Shown here piece after piece: positions 1 to 7,170 of a stretch of DNA of 64,000 nucleotides; position 1 is the stretch's first letter, and every line of letters starts with the position of its first letter. Where the stretch lies: the NCBI RefSeq assembly GCF_016107395.1, contig NZ_JAAIKO010000008.1:62001-126000 (forward strand), written 5' to 3'. The position numbers and the translations under genes are program-made. This stretch comes from Streptomyces fildesensis. GTDB lineage: Bacteria > Actinomycetota > Actinomycetes > Streptomycetales > Streptomycetaceae. The notes beneath the pieces were generated by a model that saw only the letters and a program-made list of their open reading frames with translations, did no database searches and had not been told where the DNA came from.

Positions 1-329
1 GGGAGATGATCAGTTCACTGGTGGCGCAACTCAAGGTTGACGGTGGTTCCTTCGCCGACAACCAGGTGCCGCCGCCGGACGAACAGGCGCGCGGTCAACT
101 GCTGCGCGCGCTGGCGAGTGACGCGATACGCGGTGCCCTGCAGCGCCATTTCGGGGTCCGACTCGCGTTCCAGAACTGCCACCGGGTAGCGGTTTTCCCG
201 CTCGACCCGGCCGTTGACGGGAGTTACGGGAAGTTTACATCCGTTCGCTCCCAACTGCTCAACCAGTCACCGGAGTTCAGGGACTGCTGATCCTCGTGTG
301 ACAGCGGTTCACGTGCTCCCGCCTCCGGT
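1..329. other. Left edge, ambiguous short reading frames
   Basis: The 329 bases downstream of the monooxygenase hold two overlapping open frames. One runs on the minus strand from a TTG at 254 to a stop at 15 (79 codons). The other runs on the plus strand from ATG 6 to 290 (94 codons). Both have mostly G or C in third positions, neither has a convincing ribosome site, and I recognise neither product. The minus frame would follow the monooxygenase on the same strand and ends in a basic stretch rich in Arg and Gln. It may be a small hypothetical gene, but the call cannot be settled here. Confidence 0.25.
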
Positions 330-1358
330 TCAGGCCAATTGCGGGAGCACGTCGCTGCCCAGTCGCATGACGTTCTCCTCGGTGACAGCCAGATCTCCCG
401 AACCCTCCACCAGCAGTGCGAAGCGGGTGATCCCGGTCCGCTCGGAGGTGGCCGCCAGCCGGTCGGCGCAGAGCTGGGCCGTACCCACCGGGTGGAGATC
501 GCAGAGCAACTCCGTGTAGCTGAGCGGGTTCCGCATCGCGCGGGCGCTGCCGTCCACGGTCTGATGGGCCGCCAGCCCGCGTTGCAGCCAGCCGGGCATC
601 GCCTTGACCAGCGCCTCGACCGCGTCCTCACGGCTGTCGGCGATCTGGACGACGCCCGCCGACACATGTTCGGCGCCGGCCGCCGCGACGACCTCGGGGG
701 AGAGCCCCGCGGCCCGCGCCGTGAGCTGCCAGAGCTCGACCATCCCGGCCTTCTCCTCGTCGCCGCAGTGCATCCCGAGCAGCATCGGCAGACCGCGTTC
801 CGCGGCCAGCCGGACGGAGTTGGGGGAGGTGCAGGCGACCACCACCGGGGGTCCCGGCTCGTCGAGCTCGTCGGGGCGCGGGACGACGGGCACCTCGCGG
901 AACGCGTAGCGCGGCCCGTCCGCCCCGACCCGGGGCTCGCGCAGCCAGCGCATCAGCAGGTCGAGTGATTCCGGGAAGCCGTGCTCGAAGGCCTCGATGC
1001 CGGCGCCGAAGACCTCCAGGTCCACCCAGGGGCCGCCGCGCCCGACACCGAGGGTGAAACGGCCGCCGGAGGCTATGTGCAGCAGTGCCGCCTGCTCGCC
1101 GAGCGCCACCGGATGGGCGGTCGGCAACACGCTGACCGCCGTGCCGACCCCGATGGTGCTGGTGCGACCCAGCAGAAACGCAGCGAGCGTCACCGCGGAC
1201 GGGCAGACTCCGTACGGAACGAAATGGTGCTCGGCCAGCCATACGGCGTCCAGCCCCGCGGACTCGGCCAGCTCGGCCGACCGTACGGCCCGGTGCAGCA
1301 CCTCACCCTGGCCCTGGCCGGGGAACTGAGCCGCGAGAACAAAAGTCCCAACACGCAT
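330..1358 (-). CDS. LLM-class flavin-dependent oxidoreductase (luciferase-like monooxygenase)
   Basis: This 342-residue protein has the single TIM-barrel layout of bacterial luciferase-like monooxygenases, which use reduced flavin (FMNH2 or F420H2) and oxygen, or hydride transfer, on varied substrates. Diagnostic segments are the N-terminal strand with AESAGLDAVWLAEHHF (about residues 32-47), the LLGRTSTIGVGTAVSVLP strand and the GGRFTLGVGRGGPW flavin phosphate region. Length is normal for the family. ATG 1358 follows a strong GGAGGGAG ribosome site. The substrate cannot be told from sequence. It stands alone on the minus strand, divergent from the zinc-ribbon gene at 1554, and an inverted repeat lies in the gap between them. 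Confidence 0.85.
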   Translation of the reverse strand: MRVGTFVLAAQFPGQGQGEVLHRAVRSAELAESAGLDAVWLAEHHFVPYGVCPSAVTLAAFLLGRTSTIGVGTAVSVLPTAHPVALGEQAALLHIASGGRFTLGVGRGGPWVDLEVFGAGIEAFEHGFPESLDLLMRWLREPRVGADGPRYAFREVPVVPRPDELDEPGPPVVVACTSPNSVRLAAERGLPMLLGMHCGDEEKAGMVELWQLTARAAGLSPEVVAAAGAEHVSAGVVQIADSREDAVEALVKAMPGWLQRGLAAHQTVDGSARAMRNPLSYTELLCDLHPVGTAQLCADRLAATSERTGITRFALLVEGSGDLAVTEENVMRLGSDVLPQLA

Positions 1359-1389
1359 TGGTCACTCCCTCCTCTACAGGCACTAACGC

Positions 1390-1410
1390 TTGACACGTGC
1401 CAAAGGCACG
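1390..1410. promoter_or_regulatory. TTGACA hexamer abutting a 15-bp inverted repeat
   Basis: A perfect TTGACA (1390-1395, plus strand) is directly followed by the inverted repeat CGTGCC-AAA-GGCACG (1396-1410). It lies between the monooxygenase (minus) and the zinc-ribbon gene (plus), about 38-52 bases upstream of the former. It looks like a -35 element combined with an operator. The matching -10 is weak (TACCGC at 1414), so the direction of transcription is uncertain. Confidence 0.35.
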
Positions 1411-1553
1411 GCCTACCGCAGCGATTTCATGATTTTCGGCAGTGGATGTCGGACAGGGCCGGGTGGGAGCGGGATCGGAGGTACGTCCGCCTCATGACCC
1501 GCCGCGTACTCTGGGACGAGCTGCCCCGATCCGACCGAACCGCGAGGTGTCCC

Positions 1554-1880
1554 ATGTCGCCGCGTCGAAACCACCCGCGCGGTGGTGACAGCCCCGCCGA
1601 CCGTCCCGGGGAGTCGGGTTCGGGCCGCGGCCCCGAGCGTACCGAGACCTGGCAGGGCGAGGAGTGGTCGGTTCGGCCGATCGCCGGAAGTGCCGCGGGC
1701 AAGAGCTACCGGTGCCCGGGCTGCGACCAGGAGATTCCGCCCGCCGTCGGCCACTTGGTGGCCTGGCCGGAGTACGGCGGGGGCGTCGACGACCGCCGGC
1801 ACTGGCACCGGGCGTGCTGGAACGCGAAAGACCGCCGCACCACGAGGGTGCAGCGGTCCCGTAACGCACCGCGCTACTGA
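1554..1880 (+). CDS. Small zinc-ribbon-like protein, conserved in streptomycetes
   Basis: The product is 108 residues with a polar, Arg/Gly-rich N-terminal third and a compact C-terminal half. That half carries CPGC (C54, C57), H67, and H83/H85 with C88 in RHWHRACW, an arrangement that could bind one zinc. The end is strongly basic (RRTTRVQRSRNAPRY), so nucleic-acid contact is possible but not shown. I recall very similar short proteins beginning MSPRR in other streptomycetes, sometimes labelled ATP/GTP-binding without good reason. ATG 1554 was chosen on that memory; an in-frame ATG at 1494 would add 20 residues. The function is unknown. Confidence 0.75.
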   Translation: MSPRRNHPRGGDSPADRPGESGSGRGPERTETWQGEEWSVRPIAGSAAGKSYRCPGCDQEIPPAVGHLVAWPEYGGGVDDRRHWHRACWNAKDRRTTRVQRSRNAPRY

Positions 1881-1891
1881 AAAAAGCGCTG

Positions 1892-2785
1892 TCAGACGTC
1901 GCGCTTGGCCAGTACCGCGTAGGCGCCGCCCAGGGCGATCGCCGTGATGATCGCCAGCAGCCCGAGGCCGGGCCAGCCGGTACTGGTGCCGCCGTCCATC
2001 GGGATCCGGTACATGGACGCGAGCCCGTTGAGCGCCGAGTACTTGATCAGGAAGTCGCGCAGCGAGTGCATGCTCTCGGCGAACATGAAGAGCGCGAGGA
2101 TCAGCGGCAGCAGCACCACGCCCATCATGGCCGTGATCGCGCCCGCCGAGTGCCGCAGCAGGGTGCCGATCGCCAGCGAGAGCAGACCGAGCAGCGCCAC
2201 GAACAGACCGGCGCCGACGGTGGCGCCCAGCCACTGGCCGCCGTGGGCGACGACCTTGCCGGCCTCGATCGAATCCCGCATCACCGAGTCCTCGTAGGCG
2301 GAGGACGGGACCTTCTGGTCCGACAGGGCCGCGGAGTTGATGAGCGCGGTGATCCCGCAGGCCGCAGTCGTCGTCACGAACGACAGGCCGAAGAAGACGA
2401 TCGCCTTGGCCGTGAGCACCCGGGACCGGCTCGGGCAGGCGGTGAACGTCGTACGGATCATGCCGGTGCTGTACTCGGAGGTCACCACCAGGACGCCGAG
2501 GGTGATCACCGCGAGCTGGCCGAGCATCAGCCCGAACAGGCCGCCGCTGAGCAGCGGCGCCCCGACGTAGTCGCTGTGGGTCATCGCCAGGGTCACCAGC
2601 ATGCCGATGCCGATGACGACGGCGAGCATCACGCTGAGCGTCCACACCGTGGAGCGCACCGTGCGGATCTTCGTCCACTCGGACTTCAGCGCGTGCGCGA
2701 GCGTGGTGTTCTGCACCGGGATCGGCGACGTGTACTGCTGGGCGTACGCGTAGGGAGCGCCGGGGGCGGGGACGGGGGCGGTCAT
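1892..2785 (-). CDS. ABC-2 type transporter permease
   Basis: This 297-residue membrane protein has about six hydrophobic segments, beginning near residue 47 and ending with AIITAIALGGAYAVLAKRDV. It is typical of ABC-2 permeases that move drugs, lipids or small peptides outward. The motif SEWTKIRTVRSTVWTL precedes the first segment and recurs in the second permease at 4218-4991, showing paralogy. It overlaps the upstream ATPase gene by four bases (2782-2785), so the two are translationally coupled. The cytoplasmic N-terminus is Pro/Ala/Tyr-rich. The substrate is unknown. Confidence 0.88.
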   Translation of the reverse strand: MTAPVPAPGAPYAYAQQYTSPIPVQNTTLAHALKSEWTKIRTVRSTVWTLSVMLAVVIGIGMLVTLAMTHSDYVGAPLLSGGLFGLMLGQLAVITLGVLVVTSEYSTGMIRTTFTACPSRSRVLTAKAIVFFGLSFVTTTAACGITALINSAALSDQKVPSSAYEDSVMRDSIEAGKVVAHGGQWLGATVGAGLFVALLGLLSLAIGTLLRHSAGAITAMMGVVLLPLILALFMFAESMHSLRDFLIKYSALNGLASMYRIPMDGGTSTGWPGLGLLAIITAIALGGAYAVLAKRDV

Positions 2786-4107
2786 CGGGCGTCCTCGCTG
2801 TCGGACTTGTTGAGGCTGGGAGCGGTGGGCGGCACCACGGGGGGCGCGGCGGGAGCGGCGGGAGCGGCCGGGGGAGCCGGCGCGGCCGGGGCGGCAGGCG
2901 CGACCGGCGGCTGCGCGGGCACGGCGGTGGTCGCCGCGTACGGCTGCGGCGGCGGTCCCGCCGGCTGCTGCCCGTACGGCTGCGCGTAGGGCTGGGCGGG
3001 CTGCGCCGACGGCTGGGTGTAGAGCTGCTGCTGGGCCTGCTGCGTGGGCGGATGACCCCAGCCGGCGGGCGCCTGCTGCTGGTAACCGGCCGGCGGGTAG
3101 CCGCCCTGCGGGTACTGCCCCTGCGGCGGGTAACCGGCCTGCTGGTACCCCTGCTGCGGGTGCGGGGCGGGCTGCTGCAGCCCCTGGCGCAGGTCCTCCG
3201 TGGAGCGGTAGTCCACCGCGCCGCTGGTCATCCGCATGTACGCCTCTTCCAGCGAGGCCTGGTGCGGCGACAGTTCCCAGAGGCGTACGTCGATCTCGTG
3301 CGCGAGGTCGCTGATCCGCGGCAGCTCCAGGCCGGTGACGCGCAGGGCGCCGTCCTGCTCGGGCTGCACGAGGCCGCCGGCCTCGCTGAGTGCCTTCGAC
3401 AGCTTCTCGCGCATCCCGGCGTCGTCAGGGGTGCGGACCGTGGCGTGCGCGGTCGAGTTGCGGGCGATGAAGTCCTTGACGCTCATGTCGGCGAGCAGCT
3501 GCCCGCGGCCGATCACGATCAAGTGGTCGGCGGTCAGCGCCATCTCGCTCATCAGGTGGCTCGACACGAAGACAGTGCGGCCCTCGGCGGCGAGCTTCCG
3601 CATGAGGTTGCGGACCCAGAGGATGCCCTCGGGGTCCAGGCCGTTCACCGGTTCGTCGAAGAGCAGCACCTCGGGGTCGCCGAGCAGGGCGCCCGCTATG
3701 CCGAGCCGCTGGCCCATGCCGAGCGAGAAGCCCTTGGAGCGGCGCGACGCGACGTCCTGCAGCCCCACGACGCCCAGCACTTCGTCCACCCGGCGGGCCG
3801 GGATGCCGGACAGCTGCGCCAGGCACAGCAGGTGCTGGCGCGCGCTGCGGCCGCCGTGCACCTTGGCGTCGAGGAGCGCACCGACCCTGCGGGGGGCGTT
3901 GGTCAGCTGCCGGTACGGCTGGCCGCCGATGGTGACACGGCCGGCCGACGGGTCGTCCAGGCCCAGGATCATCCGCATGGTGGTGGACTTGCCCGAACCG
4001 TTCGGTCCGAGGAAGCCGGTCACGGCGCCCGATCGGACCTGGAACGACAGGTTGTACACAGCCGTCTTGGCGCCATAGCGCTTGGTGAGGCCCGTTGCCT
4101 CGATCAT
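2782..4107 (-). CDS. ABC transporter ATP-binding protein with long Pro/Gln/Gly/Tyr-rich tail
   Basis: The first 300 or so residues form an ABC-2 ATPase: Walker A GPNGSGKST (34-42), signature LGMGQ (129-133) and Walker B VLLFDEP (147-153). From about residue 305 to the end at 441 the chain becomes a low-complexity tail with repeated QQGYQQAGYPPQG-like units and a Pro/Ala run. The paralog at 4994-6013 lacks this tail, so it is an addition to the usual length of about 300. It is the partner of the permease that begins inside its last codons. The tail could be disordered and involved in interaction or condensation, which is inference only. Confidence 0.9.
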   Translation of the reverse strand: MIEATGLTKRYGAKTAVYNLSFQVRSGAVTGFLGPNGSGKSTTMRMILGLDDPSAGRVTIGGQPYRQLTNAPRRVGALLDAKVHGGRSARQHLLCLAQLSGIPARRVDEVLGVVGLQDVASRRSKGFSLGMGQRLGIAGALLGDPEVLLFDEPVNGLDPEGILWVRNLMRKLAAEGRTVFVSSHLMSEMALTADHLIVIGRGQLLADMSVKDFIARNSTAHATVRTPDDAGMREKLSKALSEAGGLVQPEQDGALRVTGLELPRISDLAHEIDVRLWELSPHQASLEEAYMRMTSGAVDYRSTEDLRQGLQQPAPHPQQGYQQAGYPPQGQYPQGGYPPAGYQQQAPAGWGHPPTQQAQQQLYTQPSAQPAQPYAQPYGQQPAGPPPQPYAATTAVPAQPPVAPAAPAAPAPPAAPAAPAAPPVVPPTAPSLNKSDSEDAR

Positions 4108-4217
4108 GCTTGCCCCTCGCCTTCAACCGGGGCACGTGCCCCCGTGAGGTTTAGGAGGCTACAGGGGCCCGAACGGTTCCAGCAGGGGTGTACTTCCGGT
4201 ACCCGTGCCGGTACCGC

Positions 4218-4991
4218 TCACGCGTCACGGTTCTTGAGAATCAGATATCCGCCGAGCAGCGCGGCCACCACCCATGCCGCCATGATCGCGAATCCGGCCC
4301 AGGGGCCGTACGGCGCGGCGTTGTCGCCCACCTGCACCACGGTGGTGATCTGGCGGCCTGCCTGGTCGGGGAAGTACTTCGCCACCGTCTTCACCTTCGG
4401 CACCGCCGACAGGATCGGCGAGACGAGGAAGAAGAACGGCATCAGGATGCCCAGCCCGAGCATCGGGCTGCGCAGCATCGTGGCGACGCCCACGCAGAAC
4501 AGCACCAGGAGCGTCATGTAGAGGCCGGTGCCGATCACCGCGCGCAGGACGCCGGGGTCGCCGATCGACGCTTTGTGGCTGCCGAGCAGCGACTGGCCGA
4601 GGAAGAACGAGATGAAACTGGTGGCCATGCCGACCACCAGGGCGAGCGCTCCGGCGACGGCGACCTTGGAGAAGTAGAACGAGGCACGCTGCGGGACCGC
4701 CGCGAGCGAGGTACGGATCATGCCCGAGCTGTACTCGCTCGCGATCACCAGGACACCGAAGACGACCAGTGCGAGCTGGCCGAGCAGAATCCCGGCGAAG
4801 CTGGTGCCCGTGGGGTCGAAGGTGAGCTTCTCCTCTGCGGAGAAGGTCTTGAACTGGCTGTTCACCACTGCGCAGATGATCGCGCTGAAGGCGACGGTGA
4901 CGAGGAACGCCAGCGCCAGCGTCCACACCGTGGACCGTACCGTCCTGATCTTGGTCCATTCCGACTGCAGGACCGCGCCGGGAGCCGCCAT
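4218..4991 (-). CDS. ABC-2 type transporter permease (second pair)
   Basis: The product has 257 residues and about six membrane segments. It opens with QSEWTKIRTVRSTVWTLALAF, nearly identical to the matching part of the permease at 1892-2785. ATG 4991 starts two bases after the stop of the upstream ATPase gene and has a GGA-rich ribosome site inside that gene. Residues SEYSSGMIRTSLAAVPQR form the conserved cytoplasmic loop seen in both permeases. The pair probably arose by tandem duplication of a two-gene export unit. The cargo is unknown. Confidence 0.87.
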   Translation of the reverse strand: MAAPGAVLQSEWTKIRTVRSTVWTLALAFLVTVAFSAIICAVVNSQFKTFSAEEKLTFDPTGTSFAGILLGQLALVVFGVLVIASEYSSGMIRTSLAAVPQRASFYFSKVAVAGALALVVGMATSFISFFLGQSLLGSHKASIGDPGVLRAVIGTGLYMTLLVLFCVGVATMLRSPMLGLGILMPFFFLVSPILSAVPKVKTVAKYFPDQAGRQITTVVQVGDNAAPYGPWAGFAIMAAWVVAALLGGYLILKNRDA

Positions 4992-4993
4992 GG

Positions 4994-6013
4994 TCAGGAC
5001 TCCTTTCCGGTGCTGGGGGTGCTGTCCTTGCCGCCGGACCAGCCGGCGCCCCACTGCGGGGCGGCGCCGTCCGTGACGGGTACCGCACCGGCCGGGTCGC
5101 CGGCGAGGTGCCCGCCCGCGTGGTATTCCACCGAGTCGGCGGTGAGCTGCATGAACGCTTCCTCCAGTGAGGCCCGCTGCGGGCTCAGCTCGTGCAGGGT
5201 CAGCTGGTGCTTCGCGGCCAGCTCGCCGATCCGCGCGGGATCGCCGCCCTCGATCTCGAAGGAGCCGTCGCCGGTGACCACCGGGGTGATCTGCGCGGCG
5301 GCCAGCGCGTCCCGCAGCCGTTCCGGATCAGGGGTCCTGACCCGGACGTACGAGCGGGAGTTCATCGCGATGAAGTCGGCCATCGAGGTGTCCGCGAGCA
5401 GCCGGCCCTGGCCGATGACGACCAGGTGCTCGGCGGTCAGCGCCATCTCGCTCATCAGGTGGCTGGAGACGAAGACCGTACGCCCCTGGGCGGCCAGATC
5501 CTTCATCAGATTGCGGATCCAGTGGATGCCCTCGGGGTCGAGCCCGTTGACCGGCTCGTCGAACATCAGGATCTCGGGGTCACCGAGCAGGGCGCCCGCG
5601 ATGCCGAGCCGCTGGCCCATCCCCAGGGAGAAGCCCTTGGACCGCTTCTGGGCGACCGAGGACAGGCCAACGGTCTCCAGCACCTCGGCGACCCGGGTGG
5701 CCGGAATGCGGTTGGACTGCGCGAGGCACAGCAGGTGGTTGTACGCGGTGCGGCCGCCGTGGATGGCCTTCGCGTCCAGGAGGGCGCCGATGTACTTGAA
5801 CGGCTCGTTCAGGTCCCGGTAGTGCTTTCCGTCGATGCGCACATCACCCGCGGTCGGGTTGTCCAGGTCCAGCATCATGCGCATGGTCGTGGACTTGCCC
5901 GCGCCGTTCGGCCCGAGGAAGCCGGTCACCACGCCGGGGCGCACGGTGAACGTGAGGTGGTCGACAGCGGTCTTGTCCCCGTACCGCTTGGTGAGCCCCT
6001 GCAGTTCAATCAT
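4994..6013 (-). CDS. ABC transporter ATP-binding protein (second pair)
   Basis: This 339-residue ATPase has Walker A GPNGAGKST (34-42), signature SLGMGQR, and Walker B ILMFDEPVNGLDPEG. It closely parallels the ATPase at 2782-4107 but ends in a short Gly/Ser/Thr tail instead of the Pro/Gln repeats. ATG 6013 gives the same MIE-GLTKRYG start as its paralog. It forms an operon with the permease at 4218. Downstream of that permease lie about 110 bases before the first pair, so the four genes may be one transcript. The transported substrate is unknown. Confidence 0.9.
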   Translation of the reverse strand: MIELQGLTKRYGDKTAVDHLTFTVRPGVVTGFLGPNGAGKSTTMRMMLDLDNPTAGDVRIDGKHYRDLNEPFKYIGALLDAKAIHGGRTAYNHLLCLAQSNRIPATRVAEVLETVGLSSVAQKRSKGFSLGMGQRLGIAGALLGDPEILMFDEPVNGLDPEGIHWIRNLMKDLAAQGRTVFVSSHLMSEMALTAEHLVVIGQGRLLADTSMADFIAMNSRSYVRVRTPDPERLRDALAAAQITPVVTGDGSFEIEGGDPARIGELAAKHQLTLHELSPQRASLEEAFMQLTADSVEYHAGGHLAGDPAGAVPVTDGAAPQWGAGWSGGKDSTPSTGKES

Positions 6014-6050
6014 TGTCCCAACGTAATGTCCGCCCGGACGCCCGTCACGC

Positions 6051-6080
6051 CAAAAACCCCCATCCGAGGAGGACGGGGGC
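6051..6080 (-). terminator. Intrinsic terminator downstream of filP
   Basis: Read on the minus strand, a nine-pair stem (CCCCCGTCC with GGATGGGGG, one G-U pair, loop TCCTC) is followed at once by TTTTT at 6056-6052. It lies about 50 bases past the filP stop and just before the start of the ABC ATPase gene, so it separates the two units. A run of U residues is unusual in this GC-rich genome, which makes the call strong. Confidence 0.85.
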
Positions 6081-6128
6081 TTCTGGTGATGGGGGATCAG
6101 CGGGAGGGGTGTGCCCGCTTTTGTGGTG

Positions 6129-7067
6129 TTACCTGCTCTGCTGTGCCGGGACGCCGCGGGAGATCGGCTCCTCGTCGGCCGGGCCGGTGGCCGCGGCCAC
6201 CGCCGCACCGGTGAGGGTGGCCAGCATCTCGCGGACGTTGGTCAGCTGGGCGTTGATGCTGTCGCGGCGGTTGGTCAGCGCCGCCAGCTCGCGCTCGGAC
6301 TCGCTGCGGATCCGGTCGGCCTTCGCGTTCGCGTCCGCGACGATGTCCTCGGACTGGCGCTGGGCCGTCTCCACCGTCTGGCGGGCGCGGCGCTCGGCGT
6401 CGGTACGGAGCTTCTCGGCCTCGAGGCGGAGCTGCTCGGCGCGGTGCTCGATCTCCGCCAGGCGCTTCTCGGCCTTGGCCTGACGCGACGCCAGGTCACG
6501 CTCGGACTGCTCGCGGCGCTTGGCCAGGTTCGTCTCGAAGTCGGCTGCGGCCTGGGCGGCCTTGGCACGGGTCTCCTCGAAGAGGGCGTCGGCCTCCTCG
6601 CGCTTGGCCTGGGCGTCCTTCTGGGCCTCGCCACGCAGCTGCGTGGAGTCGGACTTCGCCTTGTCGACGATCCGGGCGCCCTCGTCCTCGGCCTTGGACT
6701 TGCGGTCCGCGGCGAAGGTCTCGGCGTCGTTGCGCACCTGGTTGGCGGCGGACTCCGCGAGCTCGCGGTGCTGCTCGGCCGCGCGGCGGGCCTCCTCACG
6801 AAGGTCCTTCGCCTCCTCCTCGGCGAGGCGGAGGATCTTCTCGACGCGGGCGCCGAGGCCGGCGTACGACGGCTCCGCGTCGTTGACCTGCGCCTGCGCG
6901 TTCTGGGTCTCGAGGTGTAGCTCCTCGATGCGCTTCTCCAGCGCGGTGATCCGGGTCAGTGCGCTATCACGGTCGGCGACGAGCTTGGTGATGCGGTCGT
7001 CCACCTGACCGCGGTCATATCCGCGCCGAACGAGTTCGAAGCCGAAGGGGGAGGAGGTGTCACTCAT
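6129..7067 (-). CDS. filP: FilP, coiled-coil cytoskeletal protein of tip growth
   Basis: The 312-residue protein has a short N-terminal head (MSDTSSPFGFELVRRGYDRGQVDDRI) followed by a nearly continuous heptad-like coiled coil, rich in Ala, Glu, Arg and Gln, from about residue 20 to 290. Length and position next to scy match FilP of S. coelicolor, an intermediate-filament-like protein that forms a network behind growing hyphal tips and interacts with Scy and DivIVA. Older databases often call it a cellulose-binding protein. The head resembles DivIVA-domain starts (FGFELVRRGYDRGQVD). It has its own promoter-like sequence in the scy-filP gap and an intrinsic terminator. Confidence 0.9.
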   Translation of the reverse strand: MSDTSSPFGFELVRRGYDRGQVDDRITKLVADRDSALTRITALEKRIEELHLETQNAQAQVNDAEPSYAGLGARVEKILRLAEEEAKDLREEARRAAEQHRELAESAANQVRNDAETFAADRKSKAEDEGARIVDKAKSDSTQLRGEAQKDAQAKREEADALFEETRAKAAQAAADFETNLAKRREQSERDLASRQAKAEKRLAEIEHRAEQLRLEAEKLRTDAERRARQTVETAQRQSEDIVADANAKADRIRSESERELAALTNRRDSINAQLTNVREMLATLTGAAVAAATGPADEEPISRGVPAQQSR

Positions 7068-7108
7068 GGGGTTCCTGTCAATTCAGACCGGGTGAGGTGA
7101 TAGAGGGA

Positions 7109-7136
7109 ATCCTAGGGGCCCGGACGGCGTGTCACC
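7109..7136 (-). promoter_or_regulatory. Probable filP promoter
   Basis: On the minus strand a perfect actinobacterial -10 TAGGAT (7114-7109) is preceded at 16 bases by GGTGAC (7136-7131). It lies in the 103-base gap between scy and filP, about 40 bases upstream of the filP ATG. filP can therefore probably be made independently of scy. Confidence 0.45.
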
Positions 7137-7170
7137 GAGCCATTGCCTATTAGGTATGGAGAATGTCCGC

